DNA from: Palsa-883 sp963847615
Lineage (GTDB): Bacteria > Pseudomonadota > Alphaproteobacteria > Acetobacterales > Acetobacteraceae
Reading direction: 5' to 3'
DNA: 64,000 bases
Assembly (NCBI GenBank): GCA_963847615.1
Contig: CAWKAN010000025.1
Location: 372,001-436,000, forward strand
A program made the position numbers and the translations under genes. A model generated the notes under the pieces. The model saw nothing but the letters and a program-made list of their open reading frames with translations. It did no database searches and was not told where the DNA came from. Positions 33,365-42,582 of the stretch are shown piece by piece (position 1 is the first letter of the stretch; each line of letters starts with the position of its first letter).

Positions 33365-33671
33365 ATGACCAAGTCGGAACTCATCGCCGAGCTCGCGGAC
33401 GGCCAATCCGCATTTGCGCTCGGCGCCGACGTGGAGGTGATCGTCAGCACGATCTTCGACGAGATCACCCCGGCGCTGGCGCGCGGCGATCGGGTGGAGC
33501 TGCGCGGCTTTGGCGCCTTCACCGTCAAGCACCGCAACGCCCGCACCGGGCGCAACCCGCGCACCGGCGAGGCGGTGCCGGTGGACGAGAAGGTCGGTGC
33601 CCTTCTTCAAGGCCGGCAAGGAACTGCGCGAGCGGGTGAACCGCGGCAAGCCGTCGCGCGGGCGGGCCTGA
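33365..33671 (+). CDS. ihfB: Integration host factor beta subunit, with one apparent frameshift
   Basis: About 101 codons. The start MTKSELIAELADGQ, the beta-arm RGFGAFTVKHRNARTGRNPRTGE and the C-terminal FFKAGKELRERVN are those of IhfB, which with IhfA bends DNA at specific sites for recombination, replication and transcription. At about 33594 an extra base (AAGGTCGGTGCCC where AAGGTCGTGCCC is expected) shifts the frame between DEKV and PFFKAG. The position after rpsA is the classic proteobacterial order and supports the call over HU. Confidence 0.9.
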
Positions 33672-33680
33672 GCCGCGCGC

Positions 33681-33986
33681 ATGCGCATCCTGCGCCTGGT
33701 GGTGGTGATCCCGCTGCTGGGGCTGCTGGTGCTGTTCGCACTGTCCAACACCGCGCCGCTGGAGCTAACGCTTTGGGCGACCGGCATCTCGGTGAAGCTG
33801 CCGACCAGCCTCGCGATCCTGGGCGCGATGGCGGTGGCGTTCCTGGCGGGCGCGTTCCTCGTCTGGGTCGGCGAACTGGGCCAGCGCCGGCGGGCGCGGC
33901 ATGCGGAGCAGGCGGTCGCCCTGCTGGAGGAGCAGGTGAAGGCGCTGAAGGCGCAATTGTCGCCGCCAGGCCCGCACGGTGGATAG
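33681..33986 (+). CDS. lapA: LapA-domain (DUF1049) inner-membrane protein
   Basis: 101 residues with two membrane helices (RILRLVVVIPLLGLLVLFAL and SLAILGAMAVAFLAGAFLVW) and a cytoplasmic coiled coil (AEQAVALLEEQVKALKAQL). The family (LapA/YciS) works with LapB in controlling LpxC turnover and LPS assembly in enterobacteria; lapB is not here. It sits between ihfB and pyrF, the usual alphaproteobacterial arrangement, and its stop overlaps the pyrF GTG start. Confidence 0.85.
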   Translation: MRILRLVVVIPLLGLLVLFALSNTAPLELTLWATGISVKLPTSLAILGAMAVAFLAGAFLVWVGELGQRRRARHAEQAVALLEEQVKALKAQLSPPGPHGG

Positions 33987-34764
33987 GCGCGTGGCCGCTG
34001 GTTTGACGCCCTCGCGCGGTGCCGCCCCCGATCGCGCCGACCCGACAGCCGCTGCCCCGCACGATGCTGGTCCGCGCGGCGCGGCGCGGGTGATCGCGGC
34101 GCTGGACACCACCGACCTCGCCACGGCGCGCGGCTGGGCGGCGGCGATCGGCCCGAACTGCGGCCTGTTCAAGCTGGGCCTGGAGTTCTTCCTGGCGAAC
34201 GGCGCCGCGGGCATGCGTGCCATCGGCGGCCGGCCGGTCTTCCTGGACCTCAAGCTGCACGACATCCCGAACACGGTGGCCGGCGCGGTGCGCGCGGTGT
34301 TGCCGCTGGCGCCGCGCATGCTGACGCTGCATGCCGCCGGCGGGGCGGCGATGATCGCCGCGGCGCGCCAGGCGGCCGAGGCGGCGGGCGAGGCGCGGCC
34401 GGTTCTGCTGGCGGTGACGGTGCTGACCAGCCTGGACGGCGCCGCGCTGGCGGCCACCGGGGTTATCGGCACGCCCGCCGAGCAGGTGCTGCGCCTCGCC
34501 CGGCTGGCGCTGGCCGCCGGGGCCGACGGGCTGGTGTGCAGCCCGCTGGAGGTGGCGATGCTGCGCGCCGCCCTTGGGCCGGGACCGAAGCTGGTGGTGC
34601 CGGGCATTCGTCCGGCCGGGGCGGCGGTTGGCGACCAGGCACGGGTGATGACGCCGCGCGCGGCGGTGGCCGCCGGGGCGGACTGGATCGTGATCGGGCG
34701 GCCGATCACCGGCGCGGCCGATCCGGCGGCGGCGGCGGCGGCAATCGCGGCCGATTTGGCATGA
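33979..34764 (+). CDS. pyrF: Orotidine 5'-phosphate decarboxylase
   Basis: 261 residues from GTG 33979 (a GTG four codons later is also possible). The final step of UMP synthesis. The catalytic Asp-Lys-Asp array is in FLDLKLHDIPNTV, and the phosphate-binding loops are TVLTSLD, VPGIRPAGAAVGDQARVMTP and DWIVIGRPIT. The first 37 residues (SRGAAPDRADPTAAAPHDAG and so on) are low-complexity and exceed the family norm, so the true start may be later. The stop TGA overlaps an ATG (ATGA) belonging to the trpF frame. Confidence 0.93.
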   Translation: MDRRVAAGLTPSRGAAPDRADPTAAAPHDAGPRGAARVIAALDTTDLATARGWAAAIGPNCGLFKLGLEFFLANGAAGMRAIGGRPVFLDLKLHDIPNTVAGAVRAVLPLAPRMLTLHAAGGAAMIAAARQAAEAAGEARPVLLAVTVLTSLDGAALAATGVIGTPAEQVLRLARLALAAGADGLVCSPLEVAMLRAALGPGPKLVVPGIRPAGAAVGDQARVMTPRAAVAAGADWIVIGRPITGAADPAAAAAAIAADLA

Positions 34765-34815
34765 GCGACCCCTGGCATGAGCGACCCCTGGGGCATGCGC
34801 GATCCGCGGGGCAGG
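34761..34815 (+). repeat. Imperfect 16-18-bp tandem repeat at the pyrF-trpF junction
   Basis: GGCATGAGCGACCCCT occurs twice (from about 34759 and 34775) and a third diverged copy GGCATGCGCGATCCGC follows. Each copy contains an ATG, two of them as ATGA, so the translational-coupling signal itself has been duplicated. Confidence 0.8.
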
Positions 34816-34847
34816 CGCGGCGCGGGGCGCCGAGCGGTGCCCGGAAC

Positions 34848-35498
34848 ATGAGCGGCGCGCGGGTCAAGATCTGTGGGCTGAACAGCCAGGCGGCGGTCGA
34901 GGCCGCGGTGGCAGCCGGTGCCGACTGGCTGGGGTTCGTGTTCTTCCCGCCCTCGCCGCGCTTCGTCACGCCGGCGCGGGCCGCCGCGCTCAGCGCGCCG
35001 GTACCCGAGGCATTGCCGCGGGTCGGGCTGTTCGTCGATCCGACCGAGGCGGCGATCGCCGAGGTGCTGGCCAGCGTGCGGCTGGACGTGCTGCAGGTGA
35101 ATGGCACGACGATGGCCCCGGCGGCGCTGCGGGCGCGGTTCGGGCTGCAGGTGTGGCGCGTGGTCGGGGTCTCCGCCGCCGCCGATCTGCCGCGCGGGAT
35201 GGGCGGGGCCGACGCACTGCTGCTCGACGCCAAGCCGCCGAAGGATGCCACCCGGCCGGGCGGCAATGCGACGGCGTTCGACTGGGAGCTCCTGCGCGGC
35301 TGGGCCGCGCCGGGGCCGTGGCTGCTGGCCGGCGGGCTGACGGTGCAGAATGTCGCCGAGGCGCTGCGCGTCACCGGAGCGCCGGCGGTCGATGTGTCCT
35401 CCGGCGTGGAGAGCGCCCCCGGAGTGAAGGACCCGGCGCTGATCGCGGCGTTCGTGGCGCAGGTCAGGCGCGTTGGCGCGTCGCCCGGCCGCGGTTGA
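34848..35498 (+). CDS. trpF: Phosphoribosylanthranilate isomerase
   Basis: 216 residues from the ATG at 34848 (MSGARVKICGLNS). Third step of tryptophan synthesis. The catalytic Cys is in KICGL, the catalytic Asp in LLLDAKPP, and the phosphate site in LLAGGLTVQNV and VDVSSGVES. An in-frame ATG at 34761 overlapping the pyrF stop would add a 29-residue repeat-derived leader; family length argues for 34848, while the ATGA overlap argues for 34761. trpB does not follow; copy 5 of the palindromic element does. Confidence 0.92.
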   Translation: MSGARVKICGLNSQAAVEAAVAAGADWLGFVFFPPSPRFVTPARAAALSAPVPEALPRVGLFVDPTEAAIAEVLASVRLDVLQVNGTTMAPAALRARFGLQVWRVVGVSAAADLPRGMGGADALLLDAKPPKDATRPGGNATAFDWELLRGWAAPGPWLLAGGLTVQNVAEALRVTGAPAVDVSSGVESAPGVKDPALIAAFVAQVRRVGASPGRG

Positions 35499-35527
35499 TC
35501 GCGTCGAGCCGCCGGACCGCGCACGGC

Positions 35528-35846
35528 AGGGCAAGCGGGCGAACCGAAAGAAAGCCGGGGCCTCGCCCCGGACCCCACCAAGGGGCGCTGCCCCTTGGAC
35601 CGCAGGGCAAGCCCTTGGAACCCTTCACTGGGAGTGGGTGATGGGGAGGGGGCGTACGGGCGAGGCGAAGGTGCCGTCCGGCGCGCCGGACGGCACCTTC
35701 GCCTCGCCCGTACGCCCCCTCCCCATCACCCACTCCCACGGATGGAGTCCAGAGGCTCCGCCTCTGGTGGGGGGTCCAGGGGGGCAAAGCCCCCTGGCGG
35801 GGTTCGGGGCGGAGCCCCGACCTTCCTTCGTTCGCCCGCTTGCCCT
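35528..35846. repeat. Composite palindromic element, copy 5 (full length, inverted relative to copy 1)
   Basis: Ends AGGGCAAGCGGGCGAA (35528) and TTCGCCCGCTTGCCCT (to 35846) are exact complements of each other yet differ from copy 4 at two positions, mirrored on both ends. The central arms of about 54 bp (from 35627) pair perfectly round a GC loop; their sequence (GTGATGGGGAGGGGGCGTAC) is unlike the other copies. CCGCGCAC lies just outside both ends and may be a target duplication. The element occupies the trpF-DUF1244 gap. Confidence 0.95.
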
Positions 35847-35888
35847 GCCGCGCACCGGACACGCCGCTCTGCCGGCGACGCCGGCGCG

Positions 35889-36200
35889 TCAGTCGCCGGG
35901 ATTGGCCTTGGCGAACGCCGCCATCTGCTCGGGGCTGGCCGCCTTCTGGTATTTCGCCTGCCAGTCCTTGTACGGCATGCCGTAGACGATCTCCCGCGCG
36001 TCGGGGTCGGCCAGGCCGATGCCCTTGGCCTCGGCCGCCTCGCGGTACCAGCGGCTCAGGCAATTCCGGCAGAACCCGGCCAGGTTCATCATGTCGATGT
36101 TCTGCACGTCGGTCCGCTCGCGCAGGTGCTCGACCAGGCGGCGGAAGGCGGCGGCCTCCAGCTCGGTGCGGGTGGCGGGGTCGAGTTCGGGTGTCGGCAT
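35889..36200 (-). CDS. DUF1244-family protein
   Basis: 103 residues from the ATG at 36200 with a strong GGAGG 5 nt upstream. The stretch AAAFRRLVEHLRERTDVQNI, then DMMNLAGFCRNCLSRWYREA and IVYGMPYKDWQAKYQ, is the full DUF1244 domain, a small helical family common in alpha- and gammaproteobacteria with no established role. The conserved FCRNC pair could bind a metal. Transcribed divergently from the glycerate kinase gene. Confidence 0.9.
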   Translation of the reverse strand: MPTPELDPATRTELEAAAFRRLVEHLRERTDVQNIDMMNLAGFCRNCLSRWYREAAEAKGIGLADPDAREIVYGMPYKDWQAKYQKAASPEQMAAFAKANPGD

Positions 36201-36383
36201 TGGAACCTCCTGTCGCTTTGCCGCACAAGATGGCGCGCGGCGCGGCGCTTCGCCATACTCCAGGCGCATCGCGACGGAGGACGCACGGCGAATGGCCGAG
36301 GAAGTGACCGCTGGCATGGCCCAACGGACGCACCAGGGACGACCAGCCGAGACGGGCGGCGAACCAGGCAAACGAGCCAGCGA

Positions 36384-37685
36384 ATGAGCCAGGCAATGAT
36401 CTGGGACGACGCGCGCGCGCGCACGGTGCTGCGCGCCCTGTTCGACGCGGCGGTGGCCGCGGCCGACCCGCGCAAGGTGCTGGCCGCCCACCTGCCGGAC
36501 CGGCCGAAGGGGCGCTGCGTGGTGGTCGGCGGCGGAAAATCGGCCGCCGTGATGGCCGCCGCGCTGGAGGACGCCTGGCCCGACGTGCCGCTCACCGGCA
36601 CCGTGGTCACCCGCTACGGCCATGCCGTGCCGACCCGCCACATCGAGGTGATCGAGGCCTCCCACCCGGTGCCGGACGCCAACAGCGAGCGCGGCGCCCG
36701 CCGGCTGCTGGAGCGCGTGCGCGGCCTCGGCCCGGACGACCTGGTGCTGGCGCTGATCTCCGGCGGCGGCTCGGCGCTGCTCGCCGCCCCGGCGCCCGGG
36801 CTGACGCTGGCCGACAAGCAGGACATCAACCGCGCGCTGCTGGCCTCCGGCGCGACGATCACCGAGATGAACTGCGTGCGCAAGCACCTCTCGGCGATCA
36901 AGGGCGGGCGGCTGGCCGCGGCGGCGGCGCCGGCGCGCGTGGTCACCCTGGCGATCAGCGACGTGCCGGGCGACGACCCGGCGGTGATCGCCTCCGGCCC
37001 GACCGTGCCGGACCCGACGAGCTTCGCCGAGGCACGGGCGCTGATCGCGCGCTATGGCATCACCCCGTCGGCCGCCGTGGCCCACCGCCTCGCCGCCGCG
37101 ACCGACGAGACGCCGAAGCCCGGCGCGCTGGCGCACAGCGACTTCCGCCTGATCGCCACGCCGATCATGGCGCTGCACAAGGTGGTGGAAACCGCAAGCG
37201 GCTTCGGCCTGGCGCCGCTGATCCTCGGCGACGCGCTGGAAGGCGAGGCCGCCCAGGCCGGCATCCTGTTCGCCGGCATCGCCCATTGCGTCGCCACGCA
37301 TGGCCAGCCGCTGGCCCCCCCCGCCGTGCTGCTGGCCGGCGGCGAGACGACGGTGACGATCGGCCACGGCCCCGCCGGGCGCGGCGGGCGCAACACCGAG
37401 TTCCTGCTGTCGCTCGCGCTCGCCCTGGGTGGCAGCCAGGGCACTGCAAGCCGGGGCATCTGGGCCGCCGCCGGCGACACCGACGGGATCGACGGCACGG
37501 AGGACGCCGCCGGCGCCTTCGTCACTCCCGACACCCTGGCCCGCGCCCGCGCGGCCGGCCTCGATCCGCGCGCGACGCTGACCGGCCACGACAGCTACAC
37601 GCTGTTCGCCGCGCTCGGCGACCTGATCAAGACCGGACCGACGCTGACCAACATCAACGACATCCGCGCCATCCTGATCGTCTGA
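36384..37685 (+). CDS. Glycerate 2-kinase (DUF4147/MOFRL, TtuD type)
   Basis: 433 residues from the ATG at 36384 (a second at 36396). The glycine-rich VVVGGGKSAAVMAAALED, the ISGGGSALLAAP loop and the C-terminal MOFRL domain with GGETTVTI and RGGRNTEFLLSLAL define the class II glycerate kinases, often annotated as hydroxypyruvate reductase. It phosphorylates D-glycerate to 2-phosphoglycerate, which enolase passes to pyruvate kinase, the next gene 12 bp downstream, so the pair makes metabolic sense for growth on tartrate, glyoxylate or glycolate. Confidence 0.9.
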   Translation: MSQAMIWDDARARTVLRALFDAAVAAADPRKVLAAHLPDRPKGRCVVVGGGKSAAVMAAALEDAWPDVPLTGTVVTRYGHAVPTRHIEVIEASHPVPDANSERGARRLLERVRGLGPDDLVLALISGGGSALLAAPAPGLTLADKQDINRALLASGATITEMNCVRKHLSAIKGGRLAAAAAPARVVTLAISDVPGDDPAVIASGPTVPDPTSFAEARALIARYGITPSAAVAHRLAAATDETPKPGALAHSDFRLIATPIMALHKVVETASGFGLAPLILGDALEGEAAQAGILFAGIAHCVATHGQPLAPPAVLLAGGETTVTIGHGPAGRGGRNTEFLLSLALALGGSQGTASRGIWAAAGDTDGIDGTEDAAGAFVTPDTLARARAAGLDPRATLTGHDSYTLFAALGDLIKTGPTLTNINDIRAILIV

Positions 37686-37697
37686 GGCACCCCACCC

Positions 37698-39131
37698 ATG
37701 GCAAGTCGCCCCAAGATCCGGCGCCGCCGGCGCACCAAGATCATCGCCACGCTCGGCCCGGCCAGCTCCACGCCGGAGGTCCTGGCGCGGCTGTTCCAGG
37801 CCGGGGCCGACATCTTCCGGCTGAACTTCAGCCACGGCACGCACGAGGACCATGCCGCCCGCTTCACCATGATCCGCGAACTGGAAGAGCGCGTGGACCG
37901 CCCGATCGGCATCCTGGCCGACGTGCAGGGCCCCAAGCTGCGGGTGGGTCAGTTCTCCGGCGGGCGGGTGTTTCTGCAGACCGGCCAGGCCTTCCGCCTC
38001 GACCTGAACCCCACCCCGGGCAACGCCGAGCGGGTCAACCTGCCGCACCCCGAGATCATCGAGGCCGCCCGGATCGGCGCCACCCTGCTGCTGGACGACG
38101 GCAAGCTGCGCCTGCGCGTCACCCGCAAGCGCGCCGACGGGCTGGAGACCGAGGTCGTGGTCGGCGGCCCGCTGTCCGACCGCAAGGGCGTCAACGTGCC
38201 CGACATCGTGCTGCCGATCCCGGCGCTGACGGTGAAGGACCGCGACGACCTCGCCTTCGCCGTGGCGCACGGCGCCAACTTCATCGGCCTGTCCTTCGTG
38301 CAGCGGGCCGAGGACGTGGCCGAGGCCAAGGCGCTGGTCGGCGGCAAGGCCTGGCTGATGGTGAAGCTGGAGAAGCCGCAGGCGCTCGACAACCTCGACG
38401 CGATCCTGCGGCTGACCGACACGGTGATGGTGGCGCGCGGCGACCTCGGCGTGGAACTGCCGCCGGAGGAGGTGCCGCTGGCGCAGAAGCGCATCGTGCG
38501 GGCTTCGCGCGCGCTCGGCAAACCGGTGGTGGTGGCGACGCAGATGCTGGAGAGCATGATCTCGGCCCCGGCGCCGACCCGGGCCGAGGCCTCCGACGTC
38601 GCCACCGCGGTCTACGACGGCGCCGACGCGGTGATGCTGTCGGCGGAGACCGCCGCCGGGCAGTACCCGTTCGAGGCGGTGAACATGATGGACCGCATCG
38701 TCGCCCGGGTGGAGCAGGACCCGGGCTGGCGCGCCGGCATCGAGGCCTCGCGCGCCGATCCGGAGCACGCCACCGCCGACGCCATCGCCGCCGCCGCACG
38801 GCAGATCTGCCACACCATCGGCGCCGCGGCGATCGTCGCCTTCACCGCCTCGGGTTCCACCGCGGTGCGGGTGGCGCGCGAGCGGCCGGAGGCGCCGGTG
38901 ATCGGCCTCACCCCCCACCTGGATACCGCGCGCCGACTGGCCGTGGTCTGGGGCGTGCACGCGGTGGTGGCACCGGACGCGCATTCGCTGACCGAGGCGG
39001 TGGTGCGCGCCGGCCGCGTGGCGCAGGCCGAGGGCTTCGCCCGGCACGGCGCGGAGATCGTGGTGACCGCCGGCGTGCCGTTCGGCCAGCCCGGGACGAC
39101 CAACGCGTTGCGGGTGGCGACGGTCCGTTAG
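37698..39131 (+). CDS. pyk: Pyruvate kinase
   Basis: 477 residues. N-terminal KIIATLGPASS, the active-site blocks FRLNFSHG, MVARGDLGVELP and KPVVVATQMLESM, and the MLSAETAAGQYP segment are intact; the C-terminal allosteric domain is present. It converts PEP and ADP to pyruvate and ATP. Starts 12 bp after the glycerate kinase stop, so co-transcription is likely. Its stop overlaps the end of a convergent truncated acetyltransferase frame. Confidence 0.97.
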   Translation: MASRPKIRRRRRTKIIATLGPASSTPEVLARLFQAGADIFRLNFSHGTHEDHAARFTMIRELEERVDRPIGILADVQGPKLRVGQFSGGRVFLQTGQAFRLDLNPTPGNAERVNLPHPEIIEAARIGATLLLDDGKLRLRVTRKRADGLETEVVVGGPLSDRKGVNVPDIVLPIPALTVKDRDDLAFAVAHGANFIGLSFVQRAEDVAEAKALVGGKAWLMVKLEKPQALDNLDAILRLTDTVMVARGDLGVELPPEEVPLAQKRIVRASRALGKPVVVATQMLESMISAPAPTRAEASDVATAVYDGADAVMLSAETAAGQYPFEAVNMMDRIVARVEQDPGWRAGIEASRADPEHATADAIAAAARQICHTIGAAAIVAFTASGSTAVRVARERPEAPVIGLTPHLDTARRLAVVWGVHAVVAPDAHSLTEAVVRAGRVAQAEGFARHGAEIVVTAGVPFGQPGTTNALRVATVR

Positions 39132-39532
39132 CGGCCACCGGGCGGGTTCGCCTGGTCCGTTCCGTCGGGGGCGCTCCGGGGGTACGGCAGCAGCGCCGGG
39201 CTGCGGCAGGCGGGCGCCGACGCGTTGGCGGCGGCGCCCCGGCAACCGGGACCGGCCATCATGGCGTTACGCCGCGCCAGGACCGGCGCGACGCGGTCGG
39301 CAACGCGCGGGGTGAGCGCGAAGACCGCGTGCCATTGCGCGCCGACGCCCAGCGAGCGGCGGATAGTGGCGGCGGTCTGGTCAACATCGCGCGCCGGCGG
39401 CGCGTTCCGGAAGCGCATCGTCCCGGCATCGCCGAAGGCCGCGTGCCGGGCGTCGGCATCCGACTCGCGCAGCGCGCGCAGCCGCAGGCGGGGGGTTTCC
39501 AGGACTGGTACGGCGGGAGGCTCGGACATCAT
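39128..39532 (-). pseudogene. Truncated GNAT-type N-acetyltransferase
   Basis: The first 65 codons (VLETPRLRLRALRESDADAR, ending WHAVFAL) look like the N-terminus of a RimJ/RimL-type GNAT domain. After that the sequence turns into non-conserved Pro/Ala-rich reading and lacks the acetyl-CoA loop, and the frame ends only in the pyk stop region. It is most simply a gene broken by rearrangement next to pyk. A short real protein cannot be ruled out. Confidence 0.5.
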
Positions 39533-39758
39533 GTTCCTATAGCGGATCGAAACCTTGCCGGTTTATCGCCGACGCGCAGGTCCGATGCTGGCCATTCTGC
39601 ATCAGGTCAATGGTTTGATACACTGCGGCGTTTCGGCGCAGCGTCGGCTGCAACGGCGCCGCCGGCGGAGCGTCCTGGTGAAGCCGGCGGCGCGGGCGCC
39701 ATCCTGGACACGCCCCGGGGGATTGGACCCGGGCAGCCCCCTATGCTACGGCCGGCCC

Positions 39759-40220
39759 ATGTCCCAGTCCGCCTCCAGCCCACTCATCGTGGTGCTCAAC
39801 GGCCCGAACCTGAACATGCTCGGGCTGCGCCAGCCGCACATCTACGGCTCCGACACGCTCGACGATGTCGAGGTGCTGTGCGCCGAAGCCGCCGAGGCGC
39901 TCGGCCTGGCGATCGACTTCCGCCAGACCAACGGCGAGGGCGAGCTGGTCACCTGGGTGCAGGAATGCCGCGGCCGTGCCGCCGGGATCGTGATCAACCC
40001 GGCCGGCTACAGCCACACCTCGGTCGCCCTGCTCGACGCGCTGCTGGCGGTCGAGCTGCCGGTGATCGAGGTGCATATCACCAACATCCATCGCCGCGAC
40101 GAATTTCGCCACCATTCCTACGTCTCCAAGGCGGCCACCGGGGTCATCTGCGGCTGCGGCATCCAGGGCTATGCCCTGGCGCTGACCGCAATCGCCGACC
40201 TGGTGCAGAACCGCCCATGA
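39759..40220 (+). CDS. aroQ: Type II 3-dehydroquinate dehydratase
   Basis: 153 residues from the ATG at 39759. Third step of the shikimate pathway. NGPNLNMLGLRQPHIYG carries the catalytic Tyr and Arg region (the usual word is GTREPEIYG; here GLRQPHIYG), INPAGYSHTSVALLDAL the substrate loop, and VIEVHITNIHRRDEFRHHSY the catalytic His. It begins the aroQ-accB-accC group common in proteobacteria. A TATGCT box about 18 bp before the ATG could be a -10 element. Confidence 0.95.
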   Translation: MSQSASSPLIVVLNGPNLNMLGLRQPHIYGSDTLDDVEVLCAEAAEALGLAIDFRQTNGEGELVTWVQECRGRAAGIVINPAGYSHTSVALLDALLAVELPVIEVHITNIHRRDEFRHHSYVSKAATGVICGCGIQGYALALTAIADLVQNRP

Positions 40221-40245
40221 GGGCCGCTGCCATGAGGATCGGGGC

Positions 40246-40714
40246 ATGAGCCGCATTCCGTTCGACCCGGACGCGATCCGCGCGCTCGCCGCCCTGCTGA
40301 CCGAGACCGGCCTGGCCGAGATCGAGCTGGCGGAGCGCGACAGCCGCATCCGCGTGGTGCGCGCGGCACCGGCCGCCGGCGTCGTCTCGGCACCGCCACC
40401 CGCGGCACTGCCCGCGGCGCCGGCCCTGCCGGCGACGCCGCAAACCGCGACGGCGCAAGCGGCGGCGGACGCCCTGCATCCCGGAGCGGTCACCAGCCCG
40501 ATGGTCGGCGTCGCCTATCTCGCGCCCGAGCCCGGCGCGCCGGTCTTCGTCAGCGTCGGCCAGAGCGTTGCCGCCGGGCAGACCCTGCTGCTGATCGAGG
40601 CGATGAAGACCTTCAACCAGATCCAGCGCTCCCAAGGCCGGCACGGTCACGCGAATTCTGGTCAGCAGCGGCGCGCCGGTCGAGTACGGCGAGGCACTGA
40701 TGATCCTGGAATGA
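40246..40714 (+). CDS. accB: Biotin carboxyl carrier protein of acetyl-CoA carboxylase, with one apparent frameshift
   Basis: About 155 codons. The N-terminal domain is followed by a Pro/Ala linker (about 43-78) and a biotinyl domain with Lys121 in IEAMKTFNQI, the biotinylated lysine. At about 40629 an extra base (CAGCGCTCCC for CAGGCTCCC) shifts the frame; the tail KAGTVTRILVSSGAPVEYGE plus ALMILE is then read to TGA 40712-40714. It supplies malonyl-CoA for fatty acid synthesis together with AccC, whose GTG start is 4 bp downstream. Confidence 0.9.
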
Positions 40715-40718
40715 TCGC

Positions 40719-42066
40719 GTGTTCCAGAAAATCCTCATCGCCAATCGGGGCGAAATAGCGCTTCGCATCCAGCGCGCCTGCCGCGAGCTCGGCATCCCGA
40801 CCGTCGCGGTGCACTCCACCGCCGATTCCGAGGCGATGCACGTGCGCCTGGCCGACGAGAGCGTCTGCATCGGCCCGCCGCCGGCGAAGGACAGCTACCT
40901 GAACATCCCGGCGATCCTGTCGGCCGCCGAGATCACCGGCGCCGACGCGCTGCATCCCGGCTACGGCTTTCTGTCGGAGAACGCCAATTTCGCCGAAATG
41001 GTCGAGGCGCATGGGCTGAGCTTCATCGGTCCGGCACCGCAACATATCCGCATGATGGGCGACAAGATCGCCGCCAAGACCGAGATGGCGGCGCTCGGCG
41101 TGCCGCTGGTGCCGGGCTCCGACGGCGCCGTGCCGGACGTTGCCGCGGCGCGCGTGGTGGCCGAGCGGATCGGCTATCCGGTGCTGGTCAAGGCGGCGGC
41201 GGGCGGCGGCGGGCGCGGCATGAAGGTCGCGCACCGGCCCGACGAACTGGAGGACGCGTTCAGCCTGGCGCGCACCGAGGCGCGCACCGCGTTCGGCAAC
41301 GATGCCGTCTACATCGAGAAATACCTCGACCGGCCGCGCCATATCGAGCTGCAGATCATGGCCGACTGCGCACGGCAACGTGGTGCATTTCGGCGAGCGC
41401 GACTGCTCGCCTGCAGCGGCGCCACCAGAAGCTGCTGGAGGAAGCCGGCTCGCCGGCGCTGACCGCCGCAGGCAGCGCGACGCGCTCGGGCCAGGTGGCG
41501 ACCGCAGGCGCTGAGCCGGATCGGCTACCGCAACGCCGGCACGCTGGAGTTCCTGTATCAGGACGGCCAGTTCGCCTTCATCGAGATGAACACGCGCCTG
41601 CAGGTCGAGCATCCGGTGACCGAGATGGTGTGCGGCATCGATCTGGTGCGCGAACAGATCCGCATCGCCGCCGGCGCCGACGCTCGGCTACGGGCAGTCC
41701 GACATCATGTTTTCCGGCCACGCCATCGAGTGCCGCATCACCGCCGAGGACCCGGTCACCTTCATGCCGACGCCCGGCCGCGTCACCGCGTTCCACGCGC
41801 CCGGCGGGCTGGGCGTGCGGGTGGATTCGGCGCTGTATGCCGGCTGCGTGGTGCCGCCCTACTACGACAGCATGGTGGCCAAGCTGATCGTGCACGCGCC
41901 GACGCGGGCCGACGCGATCGGGCGGCTGCGCCGCGCGCTGGCGGAATTCGCGATCAGCGGCATCCAGACCACCATTCCGTTGCATCAGCGGATCGTCGAG
42001 GCCGCGTCGTTCCAGGCCGGGGATTATACCATCCACTGGCTGGAGCGGTTCGTCGCGCAAGAGTGA
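40719..42066 (+). CDS. accC: Acetyl-CoA carboxylase biotin carboxylase subunit, with several apparent frameshifts
   Basis: Starts GTG 40719 (MFQKILIANRGEIALRI). The ATP-grasp regions are HPGYGFLSENANFAEM, KAAAGGGGRGMKVA, HFGERDCS, QVEHPVTEMVCGIDLV and GHAIECRITAEDP, and the end is GDYTIHWLERF. The first 220 codons and the last 120 are clean. Between about 41.37 and 41.69 kb the frame changes at least five times (near 41373, 41410, 41470, 41512 and 41685), each explained by one additional base. The gene is essential for fatty acid synthesis, so sequence error is the likely reason. Confidence 0.88.
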
Positions 42067-42150
42067 TATCAGGTAGCGAAAGGATTGACCCACCGGCACC
42101 GCGCCACGTCATGGCCGGCGAAGAGTTGATCCTTTCGCCACCTGGTATTC
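42066..42150. repeat. Short palindrome after accC
   Basis: TATCAGGTAGCGAAAGGATTG and GATCCTTTCGCCACCTGGTA form inverted arms of about 22 bp with two mismatches around a 40-bp loop, starting at the accC stop codon. It could act in mRNA 3'-end formation. No T-run follows. Confidence 0.7.
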
Positions 42151-42161
42151 GGATGGTCCGC

Positions 42162-42283
42162 AAGCCAGCAAGTTTCACCACAGAGGCACGGAGGCACAGA
42201 GAAAGGAAATGACTGCGCTACGCGCGAAGCGCATCGGCTGCCTGCTCTGTGCCTCCGTGCCTCTGTGGTGAATCTTGCTGGCC
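42162..42283. repeat. Palindromic repeat (CACCACAGAGGCACGG family)
   Basis: The left arm GCCAGCAAGTTTCACCACAG then AGGCACGGAGGCACAGAG (42162-42201) pairs with the right arm CTCTGTGCCTCCGTGCCTCT then GTGGTGAATCTTGCTGGC (42245-42282). Nearly perfect 38-bp arms around a 43-bp loop. It belongs to the same family as the single arm at 5887-5939. The rest of the 516-bp gap up to 42582 shows no gene. Confidence 0.9.
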
Positions 42284-42582
42284 GAAGATCGCCCGTCGCC
42301 GCCGCATCCAGCAGCATCGCGACCGTGCGTCGTCCGATCCGGATCCGCGACGCGGTGGCTGGCCGCCATCGCGACCCACTCACCCGGGCGATTCGTCAAA
42401 CCGCGAAAAGGACCGGACGATCGCACGTGGTGCGGTGTAGGGCATTTTATCGCGGACGCCGAGGACCTTGCGCTGCGGTTCGTTCGCCGCGGCGAGCCAG
42501 CCGTATCAGGGCGTTATGCTGCTGCGCATGGGGCCCGGCCCAGCCACCCCGGCAACACCGGCATTGCAAAACAGCCAGTTCG

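Noticed and set aside
30581..33671. Programmed ribosomal frameshifting in rpsA, sppA and ihfB
   Set aside because: No slippery heptamers or stimulatory structures at the breaks, several breaks per gene, and mixed directions; residual sequence error explains them better.
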